Origin: Streptomyces mashuensis
GTDB lineage: Bacteria; Actinomycetota; Actinomycetes; Streptomycetales; Streptomycetaceae
DNA: 64,000 nt
NCBI RefSeq assembly: GCF_014654785.1
Contig: NZ_BNBD01000002.1
Location: 124,001-188,000 of the forward strand
Reading direction: 5' to 3'
A model generated the notes under the pieces. The model was not told the origin of the DNA, did not search any database, and saw only the letters and a list, made by a program, of their open reading frames with translations. The position numbers and the translations under genes were made by a program. This document shows positions 1 to 10,623 of the stretch, piece after piece. Position 1 is the stretch's first letter. Each line of letters begins with the position of its first letter.

Positions 1-691
1 GGCCCGCGCCGGCATGGCCGCCGCCCCGCTGGCCGGGCTGGCCGTCGGCGGCTGCGCCGGCGCCGCGGGCGCCGCGGCGCTGCTGCTGGGCACCGGGCCC
101 CTGCTGGCCGCGGTCGCCGCCGTCGCCGTCCCCGCCGTCCTCACCCGCGCGCTGCACCTGGACGGGCTGGCCGACGTCGCCGACGGCCTGGGCAGCGGCA
201 AACCGGCGGGCGATGCGCTGCGGATCATGAAGCAGTCGGACATCGGCCCCTTCGGCGTGGTCACCCTGCTGCTCGTCCTCCTCGCCCAGACCGCCGCCCT
301 CGCCCGCGCCTTCGCCCACGGCCCCGGCACCGGCGCCCTGGCCGCCCTGACCGCCGCGCTCGCCGCCCGCTGCGCCCTGACCCTGGCCTGCCGCGCCGGC
401 GTGCCCGCCGCCCGCCCCGACGGCCTGGGCGCCGTGGTCGCCGGCGCCCTGCCCGTACCGGCCGCGCTGGCCGTCGCCGCGCTCACCGTGCCGGCCGCCG
501 CCGGCGCGGGCGCGGCCCTCGGGCCCGGCGGCGCCCTGCGCGGCGCCGCCGCCGTGCTGCTGGGCCTGGCCGCGGCCGAGCTGCTGCTGCGCCGCTGCCG
601 GCGCCGGCTCGGCGGGGTCACCGGCGACGTGTTCGGCGCCCTCGCCGAGACGGCGGCGACCTGCGCCCTCCTTGCCTGGACCGTGAGCTGA
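1..691 (+). CDS. cobS: Adenosylcobinamide-GDP ribazoletransferase (cobalamin-5'-phosphate synthase), 5' end missing
   Basis: This is the membrane enzyme of the last steps of cobalamin synthesis, joining adenosylcobinamide-GDP to alpha-ribazole. The visible part is about 229 residues. It carries the family signature LHLDGLADVADGLGSG near window residue 55, followed by RIMKQSDIGPFGV, where the acidic residues bind metal. The rest is a run of Ala/Leu/Val-rich membrane helices ending in a short polar tail. The family is usually about 250 residues or more. The open frame continues to the left edge without a start that fits the family N-terminus, so I treat it as truncated by the window and not by mutation. 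No terminator is obvious before pepA. Confidence 0.9.
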   Translation, partial: ARAGMAAAPLAGLAVGGCAGAAGAAALLLGTGPLLAAVAAVAVPAVLTRALHLDGLADVADGLGSGKPAGDALRIMKQSDIGPFGVVTLLLVLLAQTAALARAFAHGPGTGALAALTAALAARCALTLACRAGVPAARPDGLGAVVAGALPVPAALAVAALTVPAAAGAGAALGPGGALRGAAAVLLGLAAAELLLRRCRRRLGGVTGDVFGALAETAATCALLAWTVS

Positions 692-913
692 CGCCGCGTC
701 ATAACCACTGGGCTTGCAGGGCCCGCCGGGATACGCTCTCGCGTGCCGGACGGCACGGGCCCGGCGGCGGCGGGCGGTCCCGGTCCCCGGGCGGTCCGCC
801 CGGCCACGCCCGCGTACCGGGAGGCGTAGGCGCGGCACATACGATGCGCAAAGGGTGCGGCCGGCCCACACCATCGGCCGAGGAACTCGACGGAAGTAGG
901 GACACCCACCACC

Positions 914-2443
914 GTGACTGCTCTGACTCTCAGCACTTCCAGCGCGGCGACGCTGCGCGCGGACGCCATCGTCGTCGGTGTGGCGAAGGGCCCCAAGGGG
1001 CCCGTCGTCGCGCCGGGCGCCGACGCCGTGGACGCGGCCTTCGACGGCAAGCTGGCCGCCGTCCTGGAGACCCTCGGCGCCACCGGCGGCGAGGGCGAGA
1101 CCATCAAGCTGCCCGCGCCCTCCGGCCTGAAGGCCCCGGTCGTGCTGGCGGTCGGCCTCGGCGAGCTGCCGCAGGAGGACGACGGCTTCACCGAGGAGGC
1201 GCTGCGCCGCGCCGCGGGCACCGCCGCCCGCGCCCTGGCCGGCTCGAAGAAGGCCGGCTTCGCGCTGCCGGTGTACGACGCCGAGTCGGCGGCCGCGATC
1301 GGTGAGGGCGCCATGCTCGGCGCCTACGCCTTCAACGCCTACCGCGGCGGCAACGGCCGCAAGGGCGCCGAGGCCGGCGGCAAGGCCCCGCTGGGCGAGG
1401 CCGCGATCCTGGGCGCCAAGCCGCGCGACAAGGCGTTCAAGGCCGCCGCCGAGCGCGCCGCCACGGTCGCCGCCGAGGTCAACCGCGCCCGCGACCTGAT
1501 CAACACCCCGTCCAACGACCTCGACCCCAAGGCCTTCGCCACCCAGGCCCAGGCCCTGGCCAAGGAGCTCGGCCTCAAGATCGAGGTCATGGACGAGAAG
1601 GCGCTCGCCAAGGGCGGCTACGGCGGCCTGATCGGCGTGGGCCAGGGCTCCGCCAACCCGCCGCGCCTGGTCCGCATCGCCTACACGCACGCCAAGGCGG
1701 CCAAGACCCTGGCCCTGGTCGGCAAGGGCATCACCTACGACTCGGGCGGCATCTCCCTCAAGCCGGCCGGCCACAACGAGACCATGAAGTGCGACATGAG
1801 CGGCGCCGCCGCCGTGCTCGCCGCGGTCGCGGCCGTCGCCAAGCTGGGCCTGGAGGTCAACGTCACGGGCTGGCTGGCCCTCGCGGAGAACATGCCCTCC
1901 GGCAGCGCCACCCGTCCGGGCGACGTGCTGCGGATGTACGGCGGCAAGACCGTCGAGGTCCTCAACACCGACGCCGAGGGCCGCCTGGTCATGGCCGACG
2001 CCCTGGTCCGCGCCTCGGAGGAGAACCCGGACGCGATCGTGGACGTGGCCACCCTCACCGGCGCCATGGTCCTCGCGCTGGGCAACCGCACCTTCGGTGT
2101 GATGGCCAACGACGACGCCTTCCGCACGGCGGTGTACGAGACGGCCGAGGAGGCCGGCGAGCAGGCGTGGCCGATGCCGATGCCCGCCGAGCTGCGCAAG
2201 GCCATGGACTCGCAGGTCGCCGACATGGCGAACATCGGCGAGCGCGCGGGCGGCGGCCTGGCGGCCGGCCTCTTCCTGAAGGAGTTCGTCGGCGAGGGCA
2301 TCACCTGGGCCCACCTGGACATCGCCGGCCCGGCCTTCCACGAGAGCGCCCCCTTCGGCTACACCCCCAAGGGCGGCACGGGCTCCGGCGTCCGCACCCT
2401 GGTGCGGCTGGCCGAGCGCACCGCCGCCGGCGAGCTGGGCTGA
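914..2443 (+). CDS. pepA: Leucyl aminopeptidase (M17 family)
   Basis: Cytosolic two-metal aminopeptidase that removes N-terminal residues from peptides. It has 509 residues, close to the family norm. The N-terminal macrodomain-like part covers about residues 1-170 and the catalytic domain the rest. The metal and active-site motifs are present: GKGITYDSGGISLKP with the conserved Lys and Asp, then the M17 signature NTDAEGRL near residue 352. The start is GTG at 914 and gives the normal N-terminus; the purine run before it (TAGGGA near 896) is far from the start, so translation initiation is not of strong Shine-Dalgarno type. A perfect hairpin follows the stop. It is a single gene between cobS and lpdA. 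Confidence 0.95.
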   Translation: MTALTLSTSSAATLRADAIVVGVAKGPKGPVVAPGADAVDAAFDGKLAAVLETLGATGGEGETIKLPAPSGLKAPVVLAVGLGELPQEDDGFTEEALRRAAGTAARALAGSKKAGFALPVYDAESAAAIGEGAMLGAYAFNAYRGGNGRKGAEAGGKAPLGEAAILGAKPRDKAFKAAAERAATVAAEVNRARDLINTPSNDLDPKAFATQAQALAKELGLKIEVMDEKALAKGGYGGLIGVGQGSANPPRLVRIAYTHAKAAKTLALVGKGITYDSGGISLKPAGHNETMKCDMSGAAAVLAAVAAVAKLGLEVNVTGWLALAENMPSGSATRPGDVLRMYGGKTVEVLNTDAEGRLVMADALVRASEENPDAIVDVATLTGAMVLALGNRTFGVMANDDAFRTAVYETAEEAGEQAWPMPMPAELRKAMDSQVADMANIGERAGGGLAAGLFLKEFVGEGITWAHLDIAGPAFHESAPFGYTPKGGTGSGVRTLVRLAERTAAGELG

Positions 2444-2450
2444 GCCGGTC

Positions 2451-2486
2451 CCCGCGGCCCCGGGTGCGCGTGCCCGGGGCCGCGGG
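2451..2486 (+). terminator. Perfect 14-bp GC hairpin after pepA
   Basis: CCCGCGGCCCCGGG at 2451-2464 pairs perfectly with 2473-2486 around an 8-base loop. It starts 7 bases after the pepA stop. There is no T-run, which is usual for Streptomyces terminators. Confidence 0.8.
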
Positions 2487-2774
2487 CATGCGGCGCCGTC
2501 CGGCGTTGTTCGCTACGGACGAAACCACCCGAACGTCACACGAACACCGCATGAAGACACGTATGCGTACGCGCGAGTAACCCCCCGGGGGTGACGCATC
2601 CGTCGTCCCGGACCCCGGCCCGGCGTCCCGCCGTCCGTCAACAAGTGCGAAGATGTTGTCTCGGCAGGACAGGGCCCCCGTTAAGCACAGGGCCGACACA
2701 ACAGCGGCCGAACGACAGCCGCCGCCCGGTCACCGGTGACCGGCTCCGGCGTACCCATGCATGGAGGACGTGAC
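2487..2774 (+). promoter_or_regulatory. Intergenic leader upstream of lpdA-sucB
   Basis: This gap of nearly 300 bases between the pepA terminator and lpdA holds no convincing ORF. It is less GC-rich than the flanking genes. A possible promoter is TTGTCT at 2656-2661 with a weak TTAAGC at 2681-2686, but the spacing is long (19) and the match poor. The ribosome site GGAGG at 2763-2767 fits the GTG start of lpdA at 2775. Confidence 0.35.
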
Positions 2775-4163
2775 GTGGCGAACGACGCCAGCACCGTTTT
2801 CGACCTAGTGATCCTCGGAGGCGGTAGCGGTGGCTACGCCGCTGCCCTGCGGGGTGCCCAGCTGGGTCTGGACGTCGCCCTGATCGAGAAGGACAAGCTG
2901 GGCGGCACCTGCCTGCACCGCGGCTGCATCCCCACCAAGGCGCTGCTGCACGCCGGCGAGGTGGCCGACTCGGCTCGCGAGAGCGAGCAGTTCGGTGTCA
3001 AGGCCTCCTTCGAGGGCATCGACATCGCGGGCGTCCACAAGTACAAGGACGACGTGATCTCCGGCCTGTACAAGGGCCTGCAGGGTCTCGTCGCCTCCCG
3101 CAAGGTCACGTACATCACCGGTGAGGGCCGTCTGTCCTCCCCGACCTCCGTCGACGTGAACGGCCAGCGCATCACCGGCCGCCACGTCCTCCTGGCCACC
3201 GGCTCCGTGCCGAAGTCGCTGCCGGGCCTGACCATCGACGGCGACCGCGTCATCTCCTCCGACCACGCCCTGGTCCTGGACCGCGTGCCGAAGTCGGCGA
3301 TCGTCCTGGGCGGCGGCGTGATCGGCGTCGAGTTCGCCTCCGCCTGGAAGTCCTTCGGCGTGGACGTCACCATCGTCGAGGCCCTGCCGCACCTGGTGCC
3401 GGTCGAGGACGAGAACAGCTCCAAGCTGCTGGAGCGCGCCTTCCGCAAGCGCGGCATCAACTTCTCCCTCGGTTCCCGCTTCTCCGGCGTGGAGTACACG
3501 GCCGACGGCGTCAAGGTCTCGCTGGAGAACGGCAAGACCTTCGAGGCCGAGCTGCTGCTCGTCGCCGTCGGCCGCGGCCCGGTCTCCCAGGGCCTGGGCT
3601 ACGAGGAGGCCGGCGTCGCCATGGACCGTGGCTACGTCCTGGTCGACGAGTACATGCAGACCAACGTGCCCACCATCTCGGCCGTCGGTGACCTGGTGCC
3701 CACGCTCCAGCTCGCGCACGTCGGCTTCGCGGAGGGCATCCTGGTGGCGGAGCGCCTGGCCGGGCTCAAGCCCGTGCCGCTCGACTACGACGGCGTGCCG
3801 CGCGTCACGTACTGCCACCCCGAGGTCGCCTCCGTGGGCCTCACCGAGGCCAAGGCCAAGGAGCTGTACGGCGCCGACAAGGTCGTCGCCCTGAAGTACA
3901 ACCTGGCCGGCAACGGCAAGAGCAAGATCCTGAAGACGGCCGGCGAGATCAAGCTCGTCCAGGTCAAGGACGGTGCCGTGGTCGGCGTCCACATGGTCGG
4001 CGACCGCATGGGCGAGCAGGTCGGCGAGGCCCAGCTGATCTACAACTGGGAGGCCCTCCCGGCCGAGGTCGCGCAGCTGATCCACGCGCACCCGACGCAG
4101 AACGAGGCCCTCGGCGAGGCCCACCTGGCCCTGGCCGGCAAGCCCCTGCACTCGCACGACTGA
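2775..4163 (+). CDS. lpdA: Dihydrolipoyl dehydrogenase (E3)
   Basis: FAD- and NAD-dependent enzyme that reoxidises the dihydrolipoyl arms of 2-oxoacid dehydrogenase complexes. It has 462 residues, the normal length. The FAD-binding GGGSGG lies at about residues 15-20, the redox-active disulfide in GGTCLHRGC (Cys46, Cys51), the NAD-binding GGGVIGVEFAS near residue 178, and the active-site His-Glu pair in HPTQNE (His439, Glu444). GTG at 2775 follows GGAGG by 7 bases; an in-frame ATG at 2736 would add 13 residues that do not look like the family. sucB follows after 48 bases, so the two are probably one transcript giving E3 and E2 of the same complex. Confidence 0.96.
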   Translation: MANDASTVFDLVILGGGSGGYAAALRGAQLGLDVALIEKDKLGGTCLHRGCIPTKALLHAGEVADSARESEQFGVKASFEGIDIAGVHKYKDDVISGLYKGLQGLVASRKVTYITGEGRLSSPTSVDVNGQRITGRHVLLATGSVPKSLPGLTIDGDRVISSDHALVLDRVPKSAIVLGGGVIGVEFASAWKSFGVDVTIVEALPHLVPVEDENSSKLLERAFRKRGINFSLGSRFSGVEYTADGVKVSLENGKTFEAELLLVAVGRGPVSQGLGYEEAGVAMDRGYVLVDEYMQTNVPTISAVGDLVPTLQLAHVGFAEGILVAERLAGLKPVPLDYDGVPRVTYCHPEVASVGLTEAKAKELYGADKVVALKYNLAGNGKSKILKTAGEIKLVQVKDGAVVGVHMVGDRMGEQVGEAQLIYNWEALPAEVAQLIHAHPTQNEALGEAHLALAGKPLHSHD

Positions 4164-4211
4164 GTCCCGAGCGCACCACCATCCGCACTACTCGTAAGGA
4201 GCAACCGCACC

Positions 4212-5984
<1,773 letters not shown>

Positions 5985-6008
5985 GTCCGCAGCTCCTGCA
6001 CCTGCAGG

Positions 6009-6061
6009 CGAAGGGCGCGGCCCCGGTCCCGTATCCGTACGGGCCGGGGCCGCGCCCTTCG
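6009..6061 (+). terminator. Long GC hairpin after sucB
   Basis: Arms at 6009-6033 and 6038-6061 pair over 24 positions with one bulged T and a 4-base loop. It starts 25 bases after the sucB stop and ends the lpdA-sucB unit before the GntR gene. Confidence 0.85.
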
Positions 6062-6123
6062 GCCTGTCGTACCCCGCCGGGATAATGGCGGTGGTTCTCG
6101 CTCGCCCGGCTCAAGGAGCACCC

Positions 6124-6756
6124 ATGGCCCCGCCCGTCGTCCACTCGCTGCGCGAGCAGATCCGCGAGCACATCCTGGAGGGCATCGTCGGCGGGCGCTG
6201 GCAGCCCGGCGAGCGGATCGTCGAGCGCCGGATCGCGGCCGAGCTGCTGGTGAGCCAGACGCCGGTGCGCGAGGCGCTGCGCGAGCTGGAGTCGCTGCGG
6301 CTCATCGAGTCCGCGCCGAACAAGGGCGCGCGGGTGCGCGAGCTGACCGCCGCCGACGTCAAGGAGAGCTATCCGGTGCGGGCCGGCCTGGAGCGGGTGG
6401 CCGCGGAGCTCGCCGCGGAAGCGCTGGCCGCGGACCCCTCGGCGCTGGAGCCGCTGGAGCGCGAGGTGGCGGCGCTGCGGGAGGCCGACCGGGCCGGCGA
6501 CACCGAGGCCCAGGCCCGGCACACGGTGGCGTTCCACCGCGAGATCGTCCGGGCCTCCGGCAACGCGGTGCTGCTGCACACCTGGGAGTCGCTGGGCATC
6601 GAGGTGTGGACGACGCTCTCGATCCGCTGGCTGAGCCCCGAGCCGCGGGCCCACGCCGAGGACCACGCGCGCATCGTCGCGGCCTTCCGGGACCGGGACC
6701 CGCGCATCGGCGTGCTGCTGCACGACCACGTGATGGGCTGCGCGCCACGGGTCTGA
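6124..6756 (+). CDS. GntR family transcriptional regulator (FadR/FCD type)
   Basis: A 210-residue one-component regulator. The N-terminal winged helix (about 1-70) has the GntR pattern, with the recognition helix in QTPVREALRELESLRL. The C-terminal all-helical FCD effector domain (about 75-205) holds metal-binding positions such as HTVAFHREI and a late HDH. Such proteins usually answer to organic acids. I start at ATG 6124 because AAGGAG lies 5 bases before it; an in-frame ATG at 6085 lacks this. It follows lpdA-sucB but a strong hairpin separates them. The ligand is unknown. Confidence 0.88.
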   Translation: MAPPVVHSLREQIREHILEGIVGGRWQPGERIVERRIAAELLVSQTPVREALRELESLRLIESAPNKGARVRELTAADVKESYPVRAGLERVAAELAAEALAADPSALEPLEREVAALREADRAGDTEAQARHTVAFHREIVRASGNAVLLHTWESLGIEVWTTLSIRWLSPEPRAHAEDHARIVAAFRDRDPRIGVLLHDHVMGCAPRV

Positions 6757-6830
6757 GCCGTGTTCCCACGGGGCTGACCGGCATCTGAACGGTTCCTGAC
6801 CGACTTCTGCACAAGATCTACCAGTTTCCC

Positions 6831-6850
6831 GATTGATCGATCATCGATCG
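6831..6850. promoter_or_regulatory. ATCGATCA-type palindrome upstream of the WYL regulator
   Basis: GATTGATCGATCATCGATCG contains the perfect 10-bp palindrome TGATCGATCA at 6834-6843 and a further ATCGATCG. It stands out in AT content from its surroundings and lies in the gap between the GntR and WYL genes. It may be an operator for either regulator. This is inference from symmetry only. Confidence 0.4.
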
Positions 6851-7025
6851 TAGGCGTATCGTCTCCGCCGGAGCCGCACCGCGCCGCCCTGTCCTGTGAC
6901 GCGGCACGGCTCAGGGTGACGACAGGGCCCCGCGCGTCCACCTGCCCTGGCTGACGCACGGGTTCCTGTCGTCTCGCCCGGCACTCCGCCGTTCCCGGCA
7001 TGCTGCTCCGGGCATGATGGGAGGC

Positions 7026-8039
7026 ATGCGTGCCGCCCGGCTGATCACTCTGCTGCTCCTGCTCCAGTCGCGGCCGTCCATGACCGCGGGCGAGCTGGCG
7101 CGGCGCCTGGAGGTCTCCGAGCGCACCGTCGCCCGCGACGTGCAGGCGCTGTCCGAGGCGGGCGTCCCCGTCTACGCCGACCGCGGCCGCTTCGGCGGCT
7201 ACCGCCTGGTCGGCGGCTACCGCACCCGGCTGACCGGCCTGGGCCGCACCGAGGCCGAGGCGCTCTTCCTCTCCGGCGTGCCCTCCGCCCTGCGCGAGAT
7301 GGGCCTGGCCGACGTCGCCTCCGCCGCCCGCCTCAAGGTCTCCGCCGCGCTCCTGCCCGAGCTCCGCGACGCCCCCGTCAGCGCCGCCCAGCGCTTCCAC
7401 CTGGACGCGCCCGCCTGGTGGCGGGAGACCGAGCCGCCCCCGCTGCTGCCCGCCCTGGCCGAGGCCGTCTGGGACGACCGCCGGGTCACCGCCCGCTACG
7501 CCCGCCGGTGCGAGCACCTGCCCCGGCAGAGCGGCCCCGCCGCACGGCCCTGCTGCGAGGTGGAGCGCGAGCTCGACCCGTACGGCCTGGTCCTGAAGGC
7601 GGGCGTCTGGTACGTCGCCGCCCGCGCCGACGGCGGCGCGCAGCACCGCGTCTACCGCGCCGACCGCTTCACCGCCGTCACCGTCGGCGAGGAGCGCTTC
7701 GAGCGGGCCGGGGACTTCGACCTGGCCGCGTTCTGGGACGAGCACGCGGAGCGGTTCGCCCGGTCGATCCTGCGCGACCGGGTCGAGCTGCGCCTGACAC
7801 CCGCGGGCACGCGCCGGCTGCCGCACGTCACCGATCCGGCCGCGGCCCGGGAGGCCCTCGCCTCGGCCGGGCCGCCGGACGCGGAGGGCCGGCTCACGAT
7901 CACGCTGCCGGTGGAGAACCTGGACGTCGCCCACGAGCAGTTGCTCGCGCTGGGGCCGGAGTCCGAGGTGCTCGGCCCGCCGGAGCTGCGGGCGCGCTTC
8001 GCGCGGGCGGCGGCGGGAATGGCGGCCCTTTACGCGTGA
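7026..8039 (+). CDS. WYL-domain helix-turn-helix transcriptional regulator
   Basis: A 337-residue regulator. The N-terminal HTH (about 1-60) has the DeoR-like pattern TAGELARRLEVSERTVARDV. The central WYL domain (about 135-225) includes the conserved segment DPYGLVLKAGVWYVAARADG, and a C-terminal WCX-like extension follows. WYL proteins sense ligands including single-stranded DNA or small molecules. Four in-frame starts lie between 7014 and 7026; I use ATG 7026 because the family begins at MRAARLI, but 7014 is possible. The SDR gene is convergent 40 bases away. The ATCGAT palindrome upstream is a candidate self-operator. Confidence 0.85.
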   Translation: MRAARLITLLLLLQSRPSMTAGELARRLEVSERTVARDVQALSEAGVPVYADRGRFGGYRLVGGYRTRLTGLGRTEAEALFLSGVPSALREMGLADVASAARLKVSAALLPELRDAPVSAAQRFHLDAPAWWRETEPPPLLPALAEAVWDDRRVTARYARRCEHLPRQSGPAARPCCEVERELDPYGLVLKAGVWYVAARADGGAQHRVYRADRFTAVTVGEERFERAGDFDLAAFWDEHAERFARSILRDRVELRLTPAGTRRLPHVTDPAAAREALASAGPPDAEGRLTITLPVENLDVAHEQLLALGPESEVLGPPELRARFARAAAGMAALYA

Positions 8040-8079
8040 CCGTACCGCTGTAGCGGCTTGTCGCGCCCGCAGCCCGGGC

Positions 8080-9021
8080 TCAGCGGTAGTCCTCCTCCCG
8101 TGGCTCCTCCCCCGCCTCCAGGGCCGCGATGTAGCCCCAGGCGTCCGGCCGCGTCCCGTCCGTGTCGGTGAAGCCGTACGCACGCGCCAGCTGTCCGCTG
8201 GACAGCGACTGCCCGTTCCAGCGCGCCACGTCCGGGTCGGCGGCCAGCGCCGCCACGGCCCGGCCGCTGTACGTGGGGCTCTCGGAGATGCAGAAGTGCG
8301 GATCGTCCGCCAGCGCGTCCCGCCAGGTCTCCTCGGTCACCTTCTTGTACGTGTCGAGCATCGCCTCCGACCGCAGGTAGCCGGGCGTGAACGAGACGGC
8401 CGTGCAGCCGAGGTCCTTCAGCTCCTCGCCCAGCCCCGCCGCCATGCGCAGCGGCGCGTACTTCGCCAGGTCGAAGTAGAGGTGGCCGCGGTACCTCGCG
8501 TTGTACGCGGCCGTGCCGTCGGTCACCTCGACCACCAGGCCGCCCGGCCGCCGGGTGAGCAGCGGCAGCGCGTACCGGCTGGTGATCAGGTGGGAGTCCA
8601 TGCCGAGGCGGAGCATGCGCAGCCCGGCCTCCAGGTCCTGCTCCCACATCTTCTTCCTGCCGAAGTCGGCCACGGACATGAGGTGGTCGCCGCCCCACAA
8701 CCCGTTGACGAGCACGTCCAGCCGCCCCTGCTCGGCCTCGATGCGCGCGACGAGCGCCTCGACCCGCGGCGGCTCCAGGTGGTCGACGGCCACGGCGACC
8801 GCCGTGCCGCCCGCCGCCTCCACCCGTTCCGCGGTCTCCTCTATGGTCTCCGGCCGGCCGACCTCGCTGCGCCGCGCGCGCGTGCTGCGCCCGGTGACGT
8901 ACACGACGGCGCCGGCGCGGCCCAGCTCCACGGCCACGGCCCGGCTCGCGCCGCGGGTGGCCCCGGCCACCAGTGCCACCTTGCCGGTGAGCGGACGTTC
9001 CTCGGTTCGCGGAGCGGTCAT
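8080..9021 (-). CDS. SDR family NAD(P)-dependent oxidoreductase
   Basis: A 313-residue short-chain dehydrogenase. The cofactor loop is unusual: GATRGASRAVAVELG replaces the common TGxxxGIG with AGATRGA. The NAG-like segment reads LVNGLW, and the catalytic region has a Tyr in the RYALPLL context, while the classical YxxxK is not clear. Later motifs such as FTPGYLRSE fit the family. It resembles the mycobacterial and Streptomyces SDR group annotated only as oxidoreductase. Start ATG 9021 follows AGAGGA; an upstream GTG-rich extension has no family similarity. A 16-bp perfect palindrome lies 45 bases upstream. Substrate unknown. Confidence 0.85.
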   Translation of the reverse strand: MTAPRTEERPLTGKVALVAGATRGASRAVAVELGRAGAVVYVTGRSTRARRSEVGRPETIEETAERVEAAGGTAVAVAVDHLEPPRVEALVARIEAEQGRLDVLVNGLWGGDHLMSVADFGRKKMWEQDLEAGLRMLRLGMDSHLITSRYALPLLTRRPGGLVVEVTDGTAAYNARYRGHLYFDLAKYAPLRMAAGLGEELKDLGCTAVSFTPGYLRSEAMLDTYKKVTEETWRDALADDPHFCISESPTYSGRAVAALAADPDVARWNGQSLSSGQLARAYGFTDTDGTRPDAWGYIAALEAGEEPREEDYR

Positions 9022-9065
9022 GTGGTTCCTCTCTTTCCCTGCACTTGCCGGTCGGGAAGACCCTC

Positions 9066-9102
9066 GCGCCGATACCCGACATCTTCTGTCGGGTATCGGC
9101 GC
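9066..9102. promoter_or_regulatory. Perfect 16-bp inverted repeat between divergent genes
   Basis: GCGCCGATACCCGACA at 9066-9081 and its exact reverse complement at 9087-9102 flank TCTTC. It sits between the divergent SDR and DUF4240 genes, about 45 and 107 bases from their starts, where a terminator has no purpose. The inner TACCCGACA/TGTCGGGTA core is the size of a dimeric regulator operator. The cognate regulator is not evident. Confidence 0.55.
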
Positions 9103-9208
9103 GGTTTCCGTCCGCATCCGCGGACCCCGGACGCCCCGGTAACAACACGGCCGCATCCCGGCCCCTCGGGGTGCGTCGCCCTGCCGGAGGCCCGATGCTG
9201 GTGGCGTG

Positions 9209-9727
9209 ATGGACGAGACGGAGTTCTGGGAGCTGATCGACAGCGCGCGGGATGCCGCCGAGGGGGACCCCGCGGAACAGGCCGACGTGCTGGTCGAGTC
9301 GCTGACGCGGCTCGACCCGGACAGCGTGCTGGACTTCGCCCGGCACTTCGAGGCCCGCTACAACCGCGCCTACCTGTGGGACCTGTGGGGCGCGGCGGCG
9401 GTGCTGCTCGACGGCGCCACGGACGACGTCTTCGACTCCTTCCGCTGCTGGCTCATCGGCCAGGGGCGGCACGTCTTCGAGGGCGCGGTGCACGACCCCG
9501 ACAGCCTCGCGGACCTGCTGGAGGACTTCGACGAGGAGGCCGACGGCGACGGCGAGGACCTGGGCTTCGCCGCCGACGAGGCGTACGAGCAGCTGACCGG
9601 CCTGGAGACCCCGGACCTGGGCCTGCCCGACCCGCCGCCCGAACCCGTGGGCGCCCCGCTCGACCCGGAGGACGACGCCGCGCTGGCCGAGCGGCTGCCG
9701 AAGCTGTGGGACCGGTTCCGGGAATGA
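9209..9727 (+). CDS. DUF4240 domain-containing protein
   Basis: A 172-residue acidic soluble protein. The N-terminal MDETEFWELID and the WDLWGAAAVL and CWLIGQG segments match the DUF4240 family, whose function is unknown. The middle is very acidic (DFDEEADGDGEDLG), and the C-terminus is Pro-rich. ATG 9209 overlaps a GTG at 9206; I use the ATG, as no good ribosome site separates them. The stop overlaps the start of the next gene by four bases (ATGA), so the two are translationally coupled. Confidence 0.8.
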   Translation: MDETEFWELIDSARDAAEGDPAEQADVLVESLTRLDPDSVLDFARHFEARYNRAYLWDLWGAAAVLLDGATDDVFDSFRCWLIGQGRHVFEGAVHDPDSLADLLEDFDEEADGDGEDLGFAADEAYEQLTGLETPDLGLPDPPPEPVGAPLDPEDDAALAERLPKLWDRFRE

Positions 9728-10623
9728 CCCGGGTCGCCGTCACGGGGGCGTCCGGCCTCATCGGGTCGGCGCTCGTCCGTTCCCTGCGCACCGACGGCCA
9801 CGAGGTGCTCACCCTCGTCCGCCGCCCGCCCCGCACCCCGGCCGAGGTGCGGTGGGACCCGGCGCGGCAGTGGGTCGACGCCGCGGGGCTGGCCGGCTGC
9901 GAGGCCGTGGTGCACCTGGCCGGCGCCAACATCGGCGGGCACCGCTGGACCGATGCGTACAAGAAGGAGCTCCGCGACAGCCGGGTGCACGGCACCGGCG
10001 CGCTCGCCGAGGCGCTGGCCTCCCTCGCCGAGCCGCCCCGGGTGCTGCTGAGCGGCAGCGCCACGGGTTTCTACGGCGACACCGGCGACCGCGAGGCCGA
10101 CGAGGACGCGCCGCCGGGCCGCGGCTTCCTGGCCGGCCTCTGCGTGGACTGGGAGGAGGCCACCGGCGCCGCCCGCGAGGCCGGCATCCGCACCGTGCTG
10201 CTGCGCACCGGCGTCGTGCTGTCCCGGCGCGGCGGCGCGGTCGGCAAGGTGCTGCCGCTGTTCCGGCTGGGGCTGGGCGCGCGGCTGGGCAACGGCCGTC
10301 AGTACTGGAGCTGCATCGCGCTGCGGGACCACGTCGCCGCCGTGCGCCACCTCATGAACTCCCCCGATGTTTCGGGCCCCGTGAACCTGACCATGCCCCG
10401 CCCGGTCACCAACCGGGAGTTCACCGAGGCGCTCGGGCGCGCGCTGCGGCGTCCGGCGCCGCTCGCCGCACCCGCCCCGGCGCTCCGCCTGGCCCTGGGC
10501 GAGATGGCCGGGGAACTCCTGGTCAGCAACAAGGTCGTGCCGCGGCGGCTGCGGGAGTCGGGCTTCACGTTCGCCCACCCCGACCTCGACAGTGCCGTCC
10601 GTGCGGCGCTGACCGATGCCTGA
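9724..10623 (+). CDS. TIGR01777 family NAD(P)-binding epimerase-like protein
   Basis: A 299-residue extended-SDR protein like E. coli YfcH. It opens with the Rossmann motif VTGASGLIGSAL (about residues 6-17). The segments VHLAGANIGGHRW, LSGSATGFYGD and WSCIALRDHVAAV are typical of the TIGR01777 group, and the C-terminal DUF1731 tail has RRLRESGFTF. Its biological reaction is not established. It starts at ATG 9724 within the stop of the DUF4240 gene. An open frame far upstream is only read-through of a shadow. Confidence 0.9.
   Translation: MTRVAVTGASGLIGSALVRSLRTDGHEVLTLVRRPPRTPAEVRWDPARQWVDAAGLAGCEAVVHLAGANIGGHRWTDAYKKELRDSRVHGTGALAEALASLAEPPRVLLSGSATGFYGDTGDREADEDAPPGRGFLAGLCVDWEEATGAAREAGIRTVLLRTGVVLSRRGGAVGKVLPLFRLGLGARLGNGRQYWSCIALRDHVAAVRHLMNSPDVSGPVNLTMPRPVTNREFTEALGRALRRPAPLAAPAPALRLALGEMAGELLVSNKVVPRRLRESGFTFAHPDLDSAVRAALTDA

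Noticed and set aside
2805..4157. A 450-codon minus-strand open frame opposite lpdA
   Set aside because: It is antisense to a gene with complete E3 motifs; its His/Val/Leu/Asp-rich composition is the mirror of the coding strand.
8296..9723. N-terminal extension of the TIGR01777 gene running back through the SDR gene
   Set aside because: The family start with the Rossmann motif is at 9724 and overlaps the DUF4240 stop by ATGA; the extension is shadow sequence.
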